64,000 nucleotides of DNA from positions 537,715 through 601,714 of the forward strand of contig NZ_FUKO01000019.1 of assembly GCF_900163815.1 (NCBI RefSeq), read 5' to 3'. Shown one piece after another: positions 36,151-44,428 of this stretch. Source of the stretch: Microbacterium esteraromaticum (lineage in GTDB: Bacteria > Actinomycetota > Actinomycetes > Actinomycetales > Microbacteriaceae). Position 1 is the first letter of the stretch, and every line of letters starts with the position of its first letter. The notes under the pieces are model-generated. The model was not told the DNA's origin. It ran no database searches and worked only from the letters and a program-made list of their open reading frames with translations. Position numbers and translations under genes: made by a program.

Positions 36151-37770
36151 GTGCCGAACCAGTCTGCGCCCAAGCCCGTCGTCCTCCTCGCTGAAGTCCT
36201 CTCGCCCGCGACGATCGAGGCTCTCGGCCCCGACTTCGACGTGCGTCACGTCGACGGCACTGATCGAGAGGCGCTCTTCGCCGCCCTGGCTGATGCCGAT
36301 GCGGTGCTGGTTCGCTCCGCAACCCGCATCGACGCGGAAGCGCTCGCGCGCGCGCCGAAGCTGAAGGTCGTCGCGCGTGCCGGTGTCGGTCTCGACAACG
36401 TCGACATCAAGGCATCCACCGCTGCCGGCGTCATGGTCGTCAACGCGCCGACCTCGAACATCGTCTCCGCCGCGGAATTGACGATCGGTCACATCCTCAG
36501 CCTTGCGCGCCGCATCCCCGCCGCCCACGCGTCGCTGTCGGCTGGCGCGTGGAAGCGCAGCTCCTTCACCGGTGCCGAGCTCTTCGAGAAGACGGTCGGC
36601 ATCGTCGGGCTCGGGCGCATCGGTGCCCTCGTCGCCGCACGCCTGAACGCTTTCGACATGCGCGTGATCGCCTACGATCCGTACGTCACGAGTGCCCGTG
36701 CTCAGCAGCTCGGCGTGCAGCTGGTCTCGCTGGACGACCTCGTCGCCGAGGCAGACTTCCTCACCATCCACATGCCCAAGACCCCGGAGACGACCGGCAT
36801 GATCGGTGCTGAGCAGTTCGCGGCGATGAAGCCCACCGCGTTCGTCGTCAACGTCGCTCGCGGCGGTCTGATCGACGAAGCCGACCTGCACGAGGCGCTC
36901 GTCGCGGGTGAGATCGCCGGTGCTGGCCTCGACGTGTTCACCTCCGAGCCGCCGGCGGAAGACGGCACCGCACGCGCGCTGCTCGGTCTGCCGAATGTCG
37001 TCGTCACGCCGCACCTCGGCGCGAGCACCGAGGAAGCCCAGGAGAAAGCCGGAGTGTCGGTTGCCCGCTCGGTGCGACTCGCGCTCGGCGGCGACCTGGT
37101 TCCGGACGCGGTGAACGTCGCCGGCGGTGTCATCGACCCCTACGTGCGTCCGGGTATCGCGCTCGTCGAGAAGCTCGGACAGATCTTCTCCGCCCTCGCG
37201 CAGTCGCCTCTGACCAGCCTCGACGTCGAGGTGCACGGCGAGCTGAACGATTACGACGTGAGCGTTCTCAGGCTCGCAGCGCTCAAGGGCATCTTCACGA
37301 ACATCGTGAGCGAGAAGGTCTCGTATGTGAACGCGCCGCTTCTGGCTGAGCAGCGCGGTGTCGCGGTGCGACTGCTTCAGGACGAAGTCACCGAGGAGTA
37401 CCGCAACGTCATCACGCTTCGCGGCGCGCTCTCCGACGGATCGCAGCTGGCGGTCTCGGGCACGCTCACGGGACCCAAGCAGGTGGAGAAGCTCGTGGCC
37501 ATCAACGAGCACGCCATCGAGTTGCCCATCGAGAAGCACCACGTGGTCATGACATACACCGACCGCCCGGGAATCGTCGCGGCGTACGGTCAGAAGTTCG
37601 GCGAGGCTGGCATCAACATCGCCGGGATGCAGATCGCCCGCGAGGCGGCGGGCGCTCAGGCGCTCAGCGTGCTGACACTGGACTCGCCGGTCTCCGACGA
37701 ACTGCTCGCCGACGTCAGCGCGGCGATCGAGGCGGATCTGTTCCGTCAGATCGAGATCACCGAGGTCTGA
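36151..37770 (+). CDS. serA: D-3-phosphoglycerate dehydrogenase SerA
   Basis: It catalyses the first step of serine synthesis. At 539 aa it is the long actinobacterial form: catalytic/NAD domain (GLGRIGALVAARL; NVARGGLIDEADLHEAL; HLGAST), an intervening ASB-type domain, and a C-terminal ACT domain (VVMTYTDRPGIVAAYGQKFGEAGINIAGMQ) for serine feedback. The GTG at 36151 follows AGAAGGA. A long-range GTCACAC/GTGTGAC inverted repeat lies in the 138-bp upstream gap. Confidence 0.96.
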   Translation: MPNQSAPKPVVLLAEVLSPATIEALGPDFDVRHVDGTDREALFAALADADAVLVRSATRIDAEALARAPKLKVVARAGVGLDNVDIKASTAAGVMVVNAPTSNIVSAAELTIGHILSLARRIPAAHASLSAGAWKRSSFTGAELFEKTVGIVGLGRIGALVAARLNAFDMRVIAYDPYVTSARAQQLGVQLVSLDDLVAEADFLTIHMPKTPETTGMIGAEQFAAMKPTAFVVNVARGGLIDEADLHEALVAGEIAGAGLDVFTSEPPAEDGTARALLGLPNVVVTPHLGASTEEAQEKAGVSVARSVRLALGGDLVPDAVNVAGGVIDPYVRPGIALVEKLGQIFSALAQSPLTSLDVEVHGELNDYDVSVLRLAALKGIFTNIVSEKVSYVNAPLLAEQRGVAVRLLQDEVTEEYRNVITLRGALSDGSQLAVSGTLTGPKQVEKLVAINEHAIELPIEKHHVVMTYTDRPGIVAAYGQKFGEAGINIAGMQIAREAAGAQALSVLTLDSPVSDELLADVSAAIEADLFRQIEITEV

Positions 37771-37783
37771 CCCGCACCGAGCA

Positions 37784-38329
37784 TCACGTTACGGTGCGTT
37801 CGACCAGCTCGATGAGCTTCTCGAGCGCGCCGTCGCGCGGAGTCGGTGTGCTGAGATCACCCGTGCCGTCCAGCGCGTTGTTGTAGTAGAGCCCATCGCT
37901 GAGCAGCATGACCAGCTGCAGTGCGGTTTCATCGCGCACGGCGGGACGCAACGTCGTCTCCCACAGCATCCGCATCTCGCGAAGCGCGACTACGGCATCC
38001 GCTTGCCCGCCCTGGGCCAATCGCGAGGCGGCGGTGATCGCGCGATCGAGGGCGTCGCCCTCCATCACCGATGTGCGCACGTAGTAGGCGATCGGACCCT
38101 CTGGCGCTTGCTTCATCAGCTCGACGTCCTCGGTGACGAGCGCATCAAGACGCTGCAGCAGGCCGGTGGACAGGTCCTCTTTCGCCGCGAAGTGGTAGAG
38201 CAGGCCGCCCTTCGAGACGCCGGCTGCCTTCGCAACGGCTTCGAGAGTTGCGGCGCGCTCGCCCTCGGAGACCAGGATCTGTTCGTACGCGTCGAGCACG
38301 CGCTCGCGTGCCAACGGAGGACGGGCCAT
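37784..38329 (-). CDS. TetR-family regulator, divergent from an MFS pump
   Basis: A 181-aa regulator. The HTH is ERAATLEAVAKAAGVSKGGLLYHFAAKEDL at about 20-50. The start at 38329 has AAGGAG 6 nt upstream and the family-typical RERVLDAYEQILV follows. It is divergent from a DHA2-type pump with 64 bp between starts, which contain an inverted repeat, the classic TetR/efflux arrangement. Convergent with serA. Confidence 0.92.
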   Translation of the reverse strand: MARPPLARERVLDAYEQILVSEGERAATLEAVAKAAGVSKGGLLYHFAAKEDLSTGLLQRLDALVTEDVELMKQAPEGPIAYYVRTSVMEGDALDRAITAASRLAQGGQADAVVALREMRMLWETTLRPAVRDETALQLVMLLSDGLYYNNALDGTGDLSTPTPRDGALEKLIELVERTVT

Positions 38330-38353
38330 ATTTTCTCCTTGCTCTCGTATGTT

Positions 38354-38377
38354 ACTGTACCATCTGGACGGTTCAGT
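38354..38377. promoter_or_regulatory. Probable TetR operator between regulator and pump
   Basis: ACTGTACC-N8-GGTTCAGT is an 8-bp inverted repeat with one mismatch, 24 nt upstream of the tetR ATG and 16 nt upstream of the pump GTG. It would block both promoters. Confidence 0.6.
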
Positions 38378-38393
38378 TATCGAAAGGCAGCCG

Positions 38394-39938
38394 GTGTCTG
38401 GGACAGCACCCATTCCGCTTTACAAGGAAGACGGACCCCGCGTCGGCGCGCGCGGCTGGGCAGCACTTGTCGTGCTGATGCTGCCCGTGCTGCTGGTGTC
38501 GGTAGACAACACCGTGCTGGCCTTCGCCATCCCTGAGATCTCGCTGGCCCTGCAGCCCAGTGGCGCACAGCAGCTCTGGATCATCGACATCTACTCGCTC
38601 GTTCTTGCGGGACTGCTGGTGACGATGGGCGTCCTCGGCGACCGCTTCGGCCGGCGGCGGATGCTGCTGATCGGTGCCACGGGATTCGCGGTCGTCTCCG
38701 CTTTCGCCGCTTTCGCACCCACCGCCGGGCTCCTGATTGCAGCGCGGGCCGCACTCGGTCTGTTCGGCGCCATGCTGATGCCGTCCACGCTGTCGCTGCT
38801 GCGCTCGATCTTCCAGAACCGCGATCAACGGCGGCTGGCGATCGCCATATGGGCCTCGGCGTTCTCTGCGGGTTCCGCGCTGGGACCGATCGTCGGTGGC
38901 TTCCTGCTGGAGCACTTCGCGTGGGGATCCGTCTTCCTCATCGCCGTGCCGGTGCTGATTCCGCTGCTCATCGGCGGGTTCTGGCTGCTGCCCGAGAGCT
39001 CGGACCCCAACCCCGGACAGATCGACCCGATCGGGATCCTGCTGTCGATGGCGGCGCTGGTTCCGATCGTCTACGCGATCAAGGCCTTCGCTGTCGACGG
39101 GCCGAGCATCACAGCGTCGGGACTCGTCGTCTTCGGGCTTGTCACGGGGTTCCTGTTCGTGCGTCGGCAGCAGCGCGCCGTGATCCCGATGCTCGATATG
39201 AGTCTGTTCCGTCGAGGCGGTTTCAGCGGAGCGATCCTGGTGAATCTGCTCAGCGTGGTGGCACTGGTCGGCTTCCTCTACTTCGTCTCCCAGCAGCTGC
39301 AGCTGGTGATCGGGCTGTCGCCGATGGTCGCCGGGCTCGCTTTGGTGCCGGGCATGGCGGCGATGATCATCGCCGGTCTCAGCGTGGTTCCCGTCTCGCG
39401 CCGCGTGCCACCGCACATCGTCGTTCCGCTCGGACTCGTGCTCTCGGCTCTCGGGTACGTGCTCGTGGCGGCGACGGCTGAGCTCAACAGCGTGCCGTGG
39501 CTGCTGGCTGCCTTCGTCGTGCTCGGCCTGGGCATCGGCGCGGCCGAGACGATCTCCAACGAGCTCATCCTCGCGCATGCGCCGCCAGAAAAAGCAGGGG
39601 CCGCCAGTGCGGTCTCGGAGACCGCGTACGAACTCGGCGCGGTGCTGGGCACAGCCATTCTCGGCGGCATCATCACGGCGTTCTACCGTGGGGCGCTGGT
39701 GATCCCTGATCGTGTTCCGGCAGCATCCGCAGAACAGGCTCGCGAGACCCTGGCTGGGGCTTACGTCGTCGCGCACGACCTGCCGCAGGCACTGGGGCAG
39801 AGTCTGTGGGATGCCGCAACGGACGCCTTCGGCTCGGGTGTGGTGACCACGTCGATCATCGGCGCGCTGCTGGTCGCGATCGCGATCGCCGTCGCGGCGA
39901 CCACCCTGCGTCCGTCCCAGAATGCCGTGCTGCGCTGA
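38394..39938 (+). CDS. MFS efflux pump, DHA2 family (14 TM)
   Basis: A 514-aa proton-dependent drug exporter. Motifs include DNTVLAFAIPEISLAL near the first helix, LGDRFGRRRMLLIG (loop 2-3) and LLRSIFQNRDQRRLAIAIWASAFSAGSALGPIVGGFLLE (motif C region). It has about 14 hydrophobic segments. The GTG at 38394 with GAAAGG 6 nt upstream gives a typical short N-terminal tail. Likely controlled by the divergent TetR; relatives export quaternary ammonium dyes and antibiotics, but the real substrate is unknown. Confidence 0.9.
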   Translation: MSGTAPIPLYKEDGPRVGARGWAALVVLMLPVLLVSVDNTVLAFAIPEISLALQPSGAQQLWIIDIYSLVLAGLLVTMGVLGDRFGRRRMLLIGATGFAVVSAFAAFAPTAGLLIAARAALGLFGAMLMPSTLSLLRSIFQNRDQRRLAIAIWASAFSAGSALGPIVGGFLLEHFAWGSVFLIAVPVLIPLLIGGFWLLPESSDPNPGQIDPIGILLSMAALVPIVYAIKAFAVDGPSITASGLVVFGLVTGFLFVRRQQRAVIPMLDMSLFRRGGFSGAILVNLLSVVALVGFLYFVSQQLQLVIGLSPMVAGLALVPGMAAMIIAGLSVVPVSRRVPPHIVVPLGLVLSALGYVLVAATAELNSVPWLLAAFVVLGLGIGAAETISNELILAHAPPEKAGAASAVSETAYELGAVLGTAILGGIITAFYRGALVIPDRVPAASAEQARETLAGAYVVAHDLPQALGQSLWDAATDAFGSGVVTTSIIGALLVAIAIAVAATTLRPSQNAVLR

Positions 39939-40034
39939 CCTGCGACATGCGTGCGGTGCCGCTGCCGGGCGCCGGTACGCTGGAGGCAGTGTCCGCGACG
40001 ACCCGCGTGGCGGACGGCCCTGCAGAGGAGAGTC

Positions 40035-41084
40035 ATGTCGCGCGTCGTGAAGCTGGCGGTCATCCCCGGAGACGGCATCGGCCGTGAGGTCGTCGCTCAG
40101 GCAGAGCGCGTTCTCGACGCCGTCACCGCAGACGGAGACGTCGCATTCGAGAAGACGCGGTTCTCGCTCGGTGCTGGCCGTTACCTGGAGACGGGCGACA
40201 CGCTCACCGATGATGATCTCGCAGCGATCCGGTCCCATGATGCGATCCTGCTCGGGGCCGTCGGAGGAACGCCGGGCGACCCGCGCCTCAAAGACGCGAA
40301 CATCGAGCGCGGGATGCTGTTGAAGCTGCGGTTCGAGCTCGACCACTACGTGAACCTGCGCCCGTCCAAGCTCTTCGCCGGAGCCCCGGGGCCCCTGGCC
40401 TCACCGGGTGAGATCGACTTCGTCGTCGTGCGCGAGGGGACCGAGGGCCCGTACGTCGGCAACGGCGGCAGCATCCGCAAGGGCACGCCGCACGAGATCG
40501 CCAACGAGACCAGCGTGAACACCGCCTTCGGCATCGAACGAGTCGTGCGCTACGCATTCGAGCTCGCAGGGCGCCGTCGCAACAAGCTCACGCTCGTGCA
40601 TAAGACGAATGTGCTGGTGCATTCCGGTGCGATCTGGCAGCGAATCGTCGAGCAGGTGGCATCCGAGCATCCTGACGTGGTGGTGGACTACCTGCACGTC
40701 GACGCCGCTACGATCTTCCTCGTGACCGACCCTTCGCGTTTCGACGTGATCGTCACAGACAATCTGTTCGGCGACATCCTCACCGACCTCGCTGGCGCTG
40801 TCACCGGTGGCATCGGCCTTGCCGCCTCGGGAAACATCAATCCCGACGGAACCTTCCCGTCGATGTTCGAGCCGGTTCACGGCTCGGCTCCTGACATCGC
40901 CGGTCAGGAGAAGGCAGATCCGACCGCGGCGATCCTCTCCGTCGCGCTGCTGCTCGATCACCTCGGCCTGCGTGACGAGGCCGCCCGCGTGCAGCGTGCG
41001 GTCGAAGCGGACATCGCCGACCGCAGCACCCCGCGCAGTACGAGCGAGGCCGGCGACGCCATCATCGCTCGTCTGCAGGCGTAA
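40035..41084 (+). CDS. leuB: 3-isopropylmalate dehydrogenase LeuB
   Basis: It oxidatively decarboxylates 3-isopropylmalate in leucine synthesis. The 349-aa protein has [25 protein letters not shown], the substrate loop [17 protein letters not shown], and the metal-binding [14 protein letters not shown] with [19 protein letters not shown] precedes the ATG at 40035. It lies 44 nt upstream of ilvE, giving a leuB-ilvE pair. Confidence 0.96.
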   Translation: MSRVVKLAVIPGDGIGREVVAQAERVLDAVTADGDVAFEKTRFSLGAGRYLETGDTLTDDDLAAIRSHDAILLGAVGGTPGDPRLKDANIERGMLLKLRFELDHYVNLRPSKLFAGAPGPLASPGEIDFVVVREGTEGPYVGNGGSIRKGTPHEIANETSVNTAFGIERVVRYAFELAGRRRNKLTLVHKTNVLVHSGAIWQRIVEQVASEHPDVVVDYLHVDAATIFLVTDPSRFDVIVTDNLFGDILTDLAGAVTGGIGLAASGNINPDGTFPSMFEPVHGSAPDIAGQEKADPTAAILSVALLLDHLGLRDEAARVQRAVEADIADRSTPRSTSEAGDAIIARLQA

Positions 41085-41128
41085 CCTGACAGTACGCGCA
41101 CCGCAGCCGTATCCCGATAGAGGACAGA

Positions 41129-42217
41129 ATGACCGACACCGCTCCCGCTCCGCTTACGTTCACCGTGACGAAGAACCTCGCCGCCAAGAGCCCCGCTCAG
41201 CGCGAAGAGATTCTGAAGAATCCTGGCTTCGGCACGAATTTCACCGATCACATGGTGGATATCTGCTGGTCGGAGAAGGGCGGCTGGCATCGTCCGCGAG
41301 TCCAGCCCTACGGGCCCATTCCACTCGACCCGGCCGCCGCGGTGCTGCACTACGGGCAGGAGATCTTCGAGGGCATCAAGGCGTACCGTCACGCGGACGA
41401 CTCTGTGCACACGTTCCGTCCTGACCGCAACGCCGCACGTCTGCAGCGCAGTGCGCGTCGACTCGCGCTTCCGGAATTGCCCACGGAGTACTTCGTGGAG
41501 TCGCTGCGAGAGCTCATCGCTGTCGACGGCGCGTGGGTGCCGTCCGGTGTCGACCAGAGCCTGTATCTGCGCCCGTTCATGTTCGCGAAGGAGGCCTTCC
41601 TCGGTGTGCGACCGGCGAAGAAGGTCGCCTACTACGTGATCGCCAGCCCCGCTGGGGCGTATTTCACGGGCGGCGTGAAGCCGGTGCGGATCTGGCTGTC
41701 GACGAAATACTCCCGCGCAGGCAAGGGCGGCACAGGGGCCGCGAAGACCGGTGGCAACTACGCCTCCAGCCTGCTGCCCCAGGCCGAGGCGAGCCAGAAG
41801 GGGTGCGACCAAGTCGTCTTTCTCGACGGCGACGGCAACATTGAAGAGCTGGGCGGAATGAACGTCGTGTTCGTCTACAAGGACGGTCGCATCGTGACGC
41901 CGCAGTCCGACAGCATCCTCGAGGGCATCACGCGCGATTCGCTCCTGCAGCTCGCCGAAGACCGCGGGCTGACCGTCGAGCGCCGCCCGGTGTCGCTGAG
42001 CGAGTGGCGCGACGGCGTGGCTTCGGGCGACATCGTCGAGGTCTTCGCCTGCGGCACGGCCGCGGTCGTGACGCCGATCGGCGCGCTCGTCGCGGATGGT
42101 TTCGAAGATGCTCAACCCCTGGGTGAGCTCGCCCTCTCGCTGCGCGAGGAGCTCACCGACATCCAGTACGGTCGCCGCGACGACAAGCACGGCTGGCTCG
42201 TGCGCCTCGACGCCTGA
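41129..42217 (+). CDS. ilvE: Branched-chain amino-acid aminotransferase IlvE
   Basis: A fold-type IV PLP enzyme making the final transamination for Leu/Ile/Val. The 362-aa sequence matches the eukaryote-like BCAT class used by actinobacteria: HYGQEIFEGIKAYR, the PLP lysine K206 in GTGAAKTGGNYASS, and EELGGMNVVFVYKD. It completes the ilvD-ilvBNC-leuB-ilvE set in this window; ilvA and leuACD are not here. The repeat array starts 49 bp after its stop. Confidence 0.96.
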   Translation: MTDTAPAPLTFTVTKNLAAKSPAQREEILKNPGFGTNFTDHMVDICWSEKGGWHRPRVQPYGPIPLDPAAAVLHYGQEIFEGIKAYRHADDSVHTFRPDRNAARLQRSARRLALPELPTEYFVESLRELIAVDGAWVPSGVDQSLYLRPFMFAKEAFLGVRPAKKVAYYVIASPAGAYFTGGVKPVRIWLSTKYSRAGKGGTGAAKTGGNYASSLLPQAEASQKGCDQVVFLDGDGNIEELGGMNVVFVYKDGRIVTPQSDSILEGITRDSLLQLAEDRGLTVERRPVSLSEWRDGVASGDIVEVFACGTAAVVTPIGALVADGFEDAQPLGELALSLREELTDIQYGRRDDKHGWLVRLDA

Positions 42218-42241
42218 TCCGCCACCGTCTCTCTCCGCCTC

Positions 42242-42265
42242 CGCCTCTCTCTGCGCCTCTCTCTG
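42242..42265. repeat. Tandem 12-bp repeat after ilvE
   Basis: Two perfect copies of CGCCTCTCTCTG in tandem, directly before repeat array A. A related pyrimidine-rich TCTCTCCGCCTC precedes it. Confidence 0.7.
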
Positions 42266-42266
42266 C

Positions 42267-42348
42267 GCCGACACCCCGCTTTATCGCCGACACCCCGTGG
42301 TGTTGTCGTCGATACGGCGGGGTGTCGACGTTAACCCGGGGTGTGCGG
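42267..42348. repeat. Palindromic repeat array A (12-bp core, 19-bp period)
   Basis: The core GCCGACACCCCG occurs at 42267-42278 and 42286-42297. Its reverse complement occurs at 42318-42329 (one mismatch) and degenerately at 42337-42348. Cores are 12 bp with 7-nt variable spacers (period 19). The forward and inverted halves are separated by 20 nt. The same design recurs at 43472-43572, so the two arrays bracket the gene at 42449. Confidence 0.85.
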
Positions 42349-42448
42349 GAAGACTCGTTCGCCCTGCACATCCGCGCGATCTTCGCGAATGCGCTCGATG
42401 GCTGTGGAAAGCACCATTTCGAGGCATGTGGGGGTGGATCATCATCGG

Positions 42449-43429
42449 ATGCGCCATCGAATCGACCTCCCGCAGGGCCGCATGCTTGTGCGATCTCGTT
42501 CGAGCCTGTGCGATGCCGGCTTGACGGACCGCCAGATTCGCACGGCAGTAGAGTCCGGCGATCTGCTGCGACTGCACCGAGGTGCGTATTCGAGTGCCGA
42601 CGAATGGGCACAGCTCTGGCCGGAGGGACGACACCTGCTGAAGGTGCTGGCTGTGCGATCTGCAAGCCCGGGCGGCGGCCCGGTATTCACACACGCGTCG
42701 GCGGCGGTGCTGTGGGGATTGCCGCTCCACGGGGTCGGCGACCTGCCGGTGCAGGTGCTTGTCGATGGGGCTCGTCACAGCCGGATCACGGCCGGCGTCG
42801 TGCGTCGCGATATGCGCGTAGCGGAGGGGGACATCGTTCGCATCGACGGCATCCGCGTGACGTCTCCGAATCGCACAGTGTTCGACGTTGCGCGCTCCAT
42901 GCGCGAAGAGACCGGTGTCGCCTGTGCGGATGCCGCGTTGCGCCGTGCGTCGGTGATCGGCCAGACGATGGATGCCGACGCAGCCGCCGCCTGGCACGAG
43001 AATGTCATGTCGCTCGCCTTGCCCGGTTTGCGCGGTGTACGTCGAGCGCGCCGGGTGATTGAGTTCGCGGATGGACGTGCGCAGCTTCCGGGGGAGAGCG
43101 TCAGTCGACTGCAGTTGGACCGGCTGGGGTATTCGAACGTCGGTCTGCAGGTGCCGGTCACCGGATCAGCCGGTGACTCGTATTGGCTCGACTTCGCGTT
43201 CCGGCGATCTCGAGCGTTCGGCGAGTTCGACGGCGCCGAGAAGTATACGGATGCTGCGCTGCGGGCAGGGGCCACCGAAGCCGATGTGGTGCTTCGCGAG
43301 AAACGACGTGAAGACGATATCCGGGGCGTGACCGGTTGGCGCTTCGCGCGCTGGGGCTACGAGCACATCGGGTCACCTGATGCACTCGGATCACGGCTCG
43401 CCGCCTTCGGCATCCATCCGCCGGGCTGA
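42449..43429 (+). CDS. AbiEi-like wHTH protein with C-terminal Vsr/DUF559-type nuclease domain
   Basis: A 326-aa protein. The N-terminal part (LVRSRSSLCDAGLTDRQIR, then VESGDLLRLHRGAYS) looks like the AbiEi-type antitoxin wHTH. FTHASAAVLWGLPLHGV and TSPNRTVFDVAR follow the same actinobacterial family. The C-terminus has DFAFRRSRAFGEFDGAEKY then EKRREDDIRGVTGWRFARWGYEHI, the D...ExD...R pattern of Vsr/DUF559 endonuclease-like folds. No AbiEii toxin gene is adjacent. The start is uncertain: ATG 42449 (weak GGGGGTGG site), GTG 42428, or GTG 42341 inside the repeat. Activity is inference. Confidence 0.72.
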   Translation: MRHRIDLPQGRMLVRSRSSLCDAGLTDRQIRTAVESGDLLRLHRGAYSSADEWAQLWPEGRHLLKVLAVRSASPGGGPVFTHASAAVLWGLPLHGVGDLPVQVLVDGARHSRITAGVVRRDMRVAEGDIVRIDGIRVTSPNRTVFDVARSMREETGVACADAALRRASVIGQTMDADAAAAWHENVMSLALPGLRGVRRARRVIEFADGRAQLPGESVSRLQLDRLGYSNVGLQVPVTGSAGDSYWLDFAFRRSRAFGEFDGAEKYTDAALRAGATEADVVLREKRREDDIRGVTGWRFARWGYEHIGSPDALGSRLAAFGIHPPG

Positions 43430-43471
43430 CCGCGGCTCTGCGCTTCGACGTCGAGCACCACGCCCTCAGCG

Positions 43472-43572
43472 GCCGACACCCCGCATGCGCGCCGACACCC
43501 CGCATGCGCGCCGACACCCCGTCGTGTGAACGTTGATGTCACGGGGTGTCGGCAAGAACACGGGGTGTCGGC
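43472..43572. repeat. Palindromic repeat array B (12-bp core, 19-bp period)
   Basis: Three GCCGACACCCCG cores at 43472, 43491 and 43510 share the spacer CATGCGC. After 20 nt, two perfect reverse complements (CGGGGTGTCGGC) lie at 43542 and 43561 with spacer AAGAACA. Period and central gap equal those of array A. It starts 43 bp after the AbiEi-like gene's stop. Confidence 0.9.
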
Positions 43573-43639
43573 AACGGGGCGGCGTACGAGAAGGTCGGGA
43601 GTGAGGCGACGGGGGAGGCGCATACCGGCGGATGCTCGT

Positions 43640-43645
43640 TAGGCT
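43640..43645 (+). promoter_or_regulatory. -10 hexamer TAGGCT, probable leaderless promoter
   Basis: TAGGCT is followed by GGGGCC and the GTG start at 43652. Confidence 0.5.
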
Positions 43646-43651
43646 GGGGCC

Positions 43652-44428
43652 GTGAAGATCGCACGATTCAGCCACAATGACGGCATCCGCTACGGCATCC
43701 TCGACCAGGGCGAACTGGTCGTTCTCGATGGAGACCCGATGTTCGCCGGTTTCGAGACGACCGGCGAGCGAATCCCGTTCGCCGATGTCGCGCTCCTTGC
43801 TCCAGTGATCCCACGCTCCAAGGTGGTCTGCGTCGGGCGCAACTACCACGATCACGCTGCCGAGTTCGGCAATGTGGCGCCGGAGGAGCCCCTCTTGTTC
43901 CTCAAGCCCAATACCGCCGTGATCGGCACGGGCGACACCATCGTGCGCCCGGCGATCTCCGAGCGCACTGAGCACGAAGGCGAGCTCGTCGCCGTGATCG
44001 GTCGCATCGCCAAGAACGTGCGCGCTGAAGACGCGCTCAGCTATGTCTTCGGGTACACGATCGGCAACGACGTCACCGCGCGCGACCTGCAGCGCAAGGA
44101 CGGCCAGTGGACCCGCGGCAAGGGCTTCGACACCTTCTGCCCACTCGGTCCCGTCATCGAGACCGAGTTCGATGTCGCTGCAGAGCGCATTGAAACGCGT
44201 GTCAACGGTGAGGTGCGTCAGCAGGCGCCGCTCACCGACATGATCCACTCGGTCGCCGACATCATCGCCTACGCCTCCGCCGCATTCACGCTGCTCCCGG
44301 GCGACGTGATCATGACCGGTACACCCGCGGGAGTCGGCGAGCTCGTCGCCGGCGACACCGTCGAGGTCGAGGTGCCCGGCATCGGGATCCTGCGCAACCC
44401 TGTGCGCGACGCCGTGCCGACCTCGTGA
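43652..44428 (+). CDS. Fumarylacetoacetate hydrolase (FAH)-family protein
   Basis: A 258-aa metal-dependent hydrolase/decarboxylase of the YcgM/FAHD1 type, acting on 1,3-diketo or acylpyruvate compounds. VCVGRNYHDHAAEFG, the metal glutamates in SERTEHEGELVAVIG, GNDVTARDLQRKDGQWTRGKGFDTFCPLGP and MTGTPAGVGEL are all present. The specific substrate is not predictable. The stop overlaps the next GTG by 4 bp, starting a chain of coupled genes leading to gltX. Confidence 0.9.
   Translation: MKIARFSHNDGIRYGILDQGELVVLDGDPMFAGFETTGERIPFADVALLAPVIPRSKVVCVGRNYHDHAAEFGNVAPEEPLLFLKPNTAVIGTGDTIVRPAISERTEHEGELVAVIGRIAKNVRAEDALSYVFGYTIGNDVTARDLQRKDGQWTRGKGFDTFCPLGPVIETEFDVAAERIETRVNGEVRQQAPLTDMIHSVADIIAYASAAFTLLPGDVIMTGTPAGVGELVAGDTVEVEVPGIGILRNPVRDAVPTS

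Noticed and set aside
42267..43572. CRISPR-like spacing of the GCCGACACCCCG cores
   Set aside because: Cores are only 12 bp, spacers 7 nt and partly identical, orientation flips halfway, and no cas genes are present.
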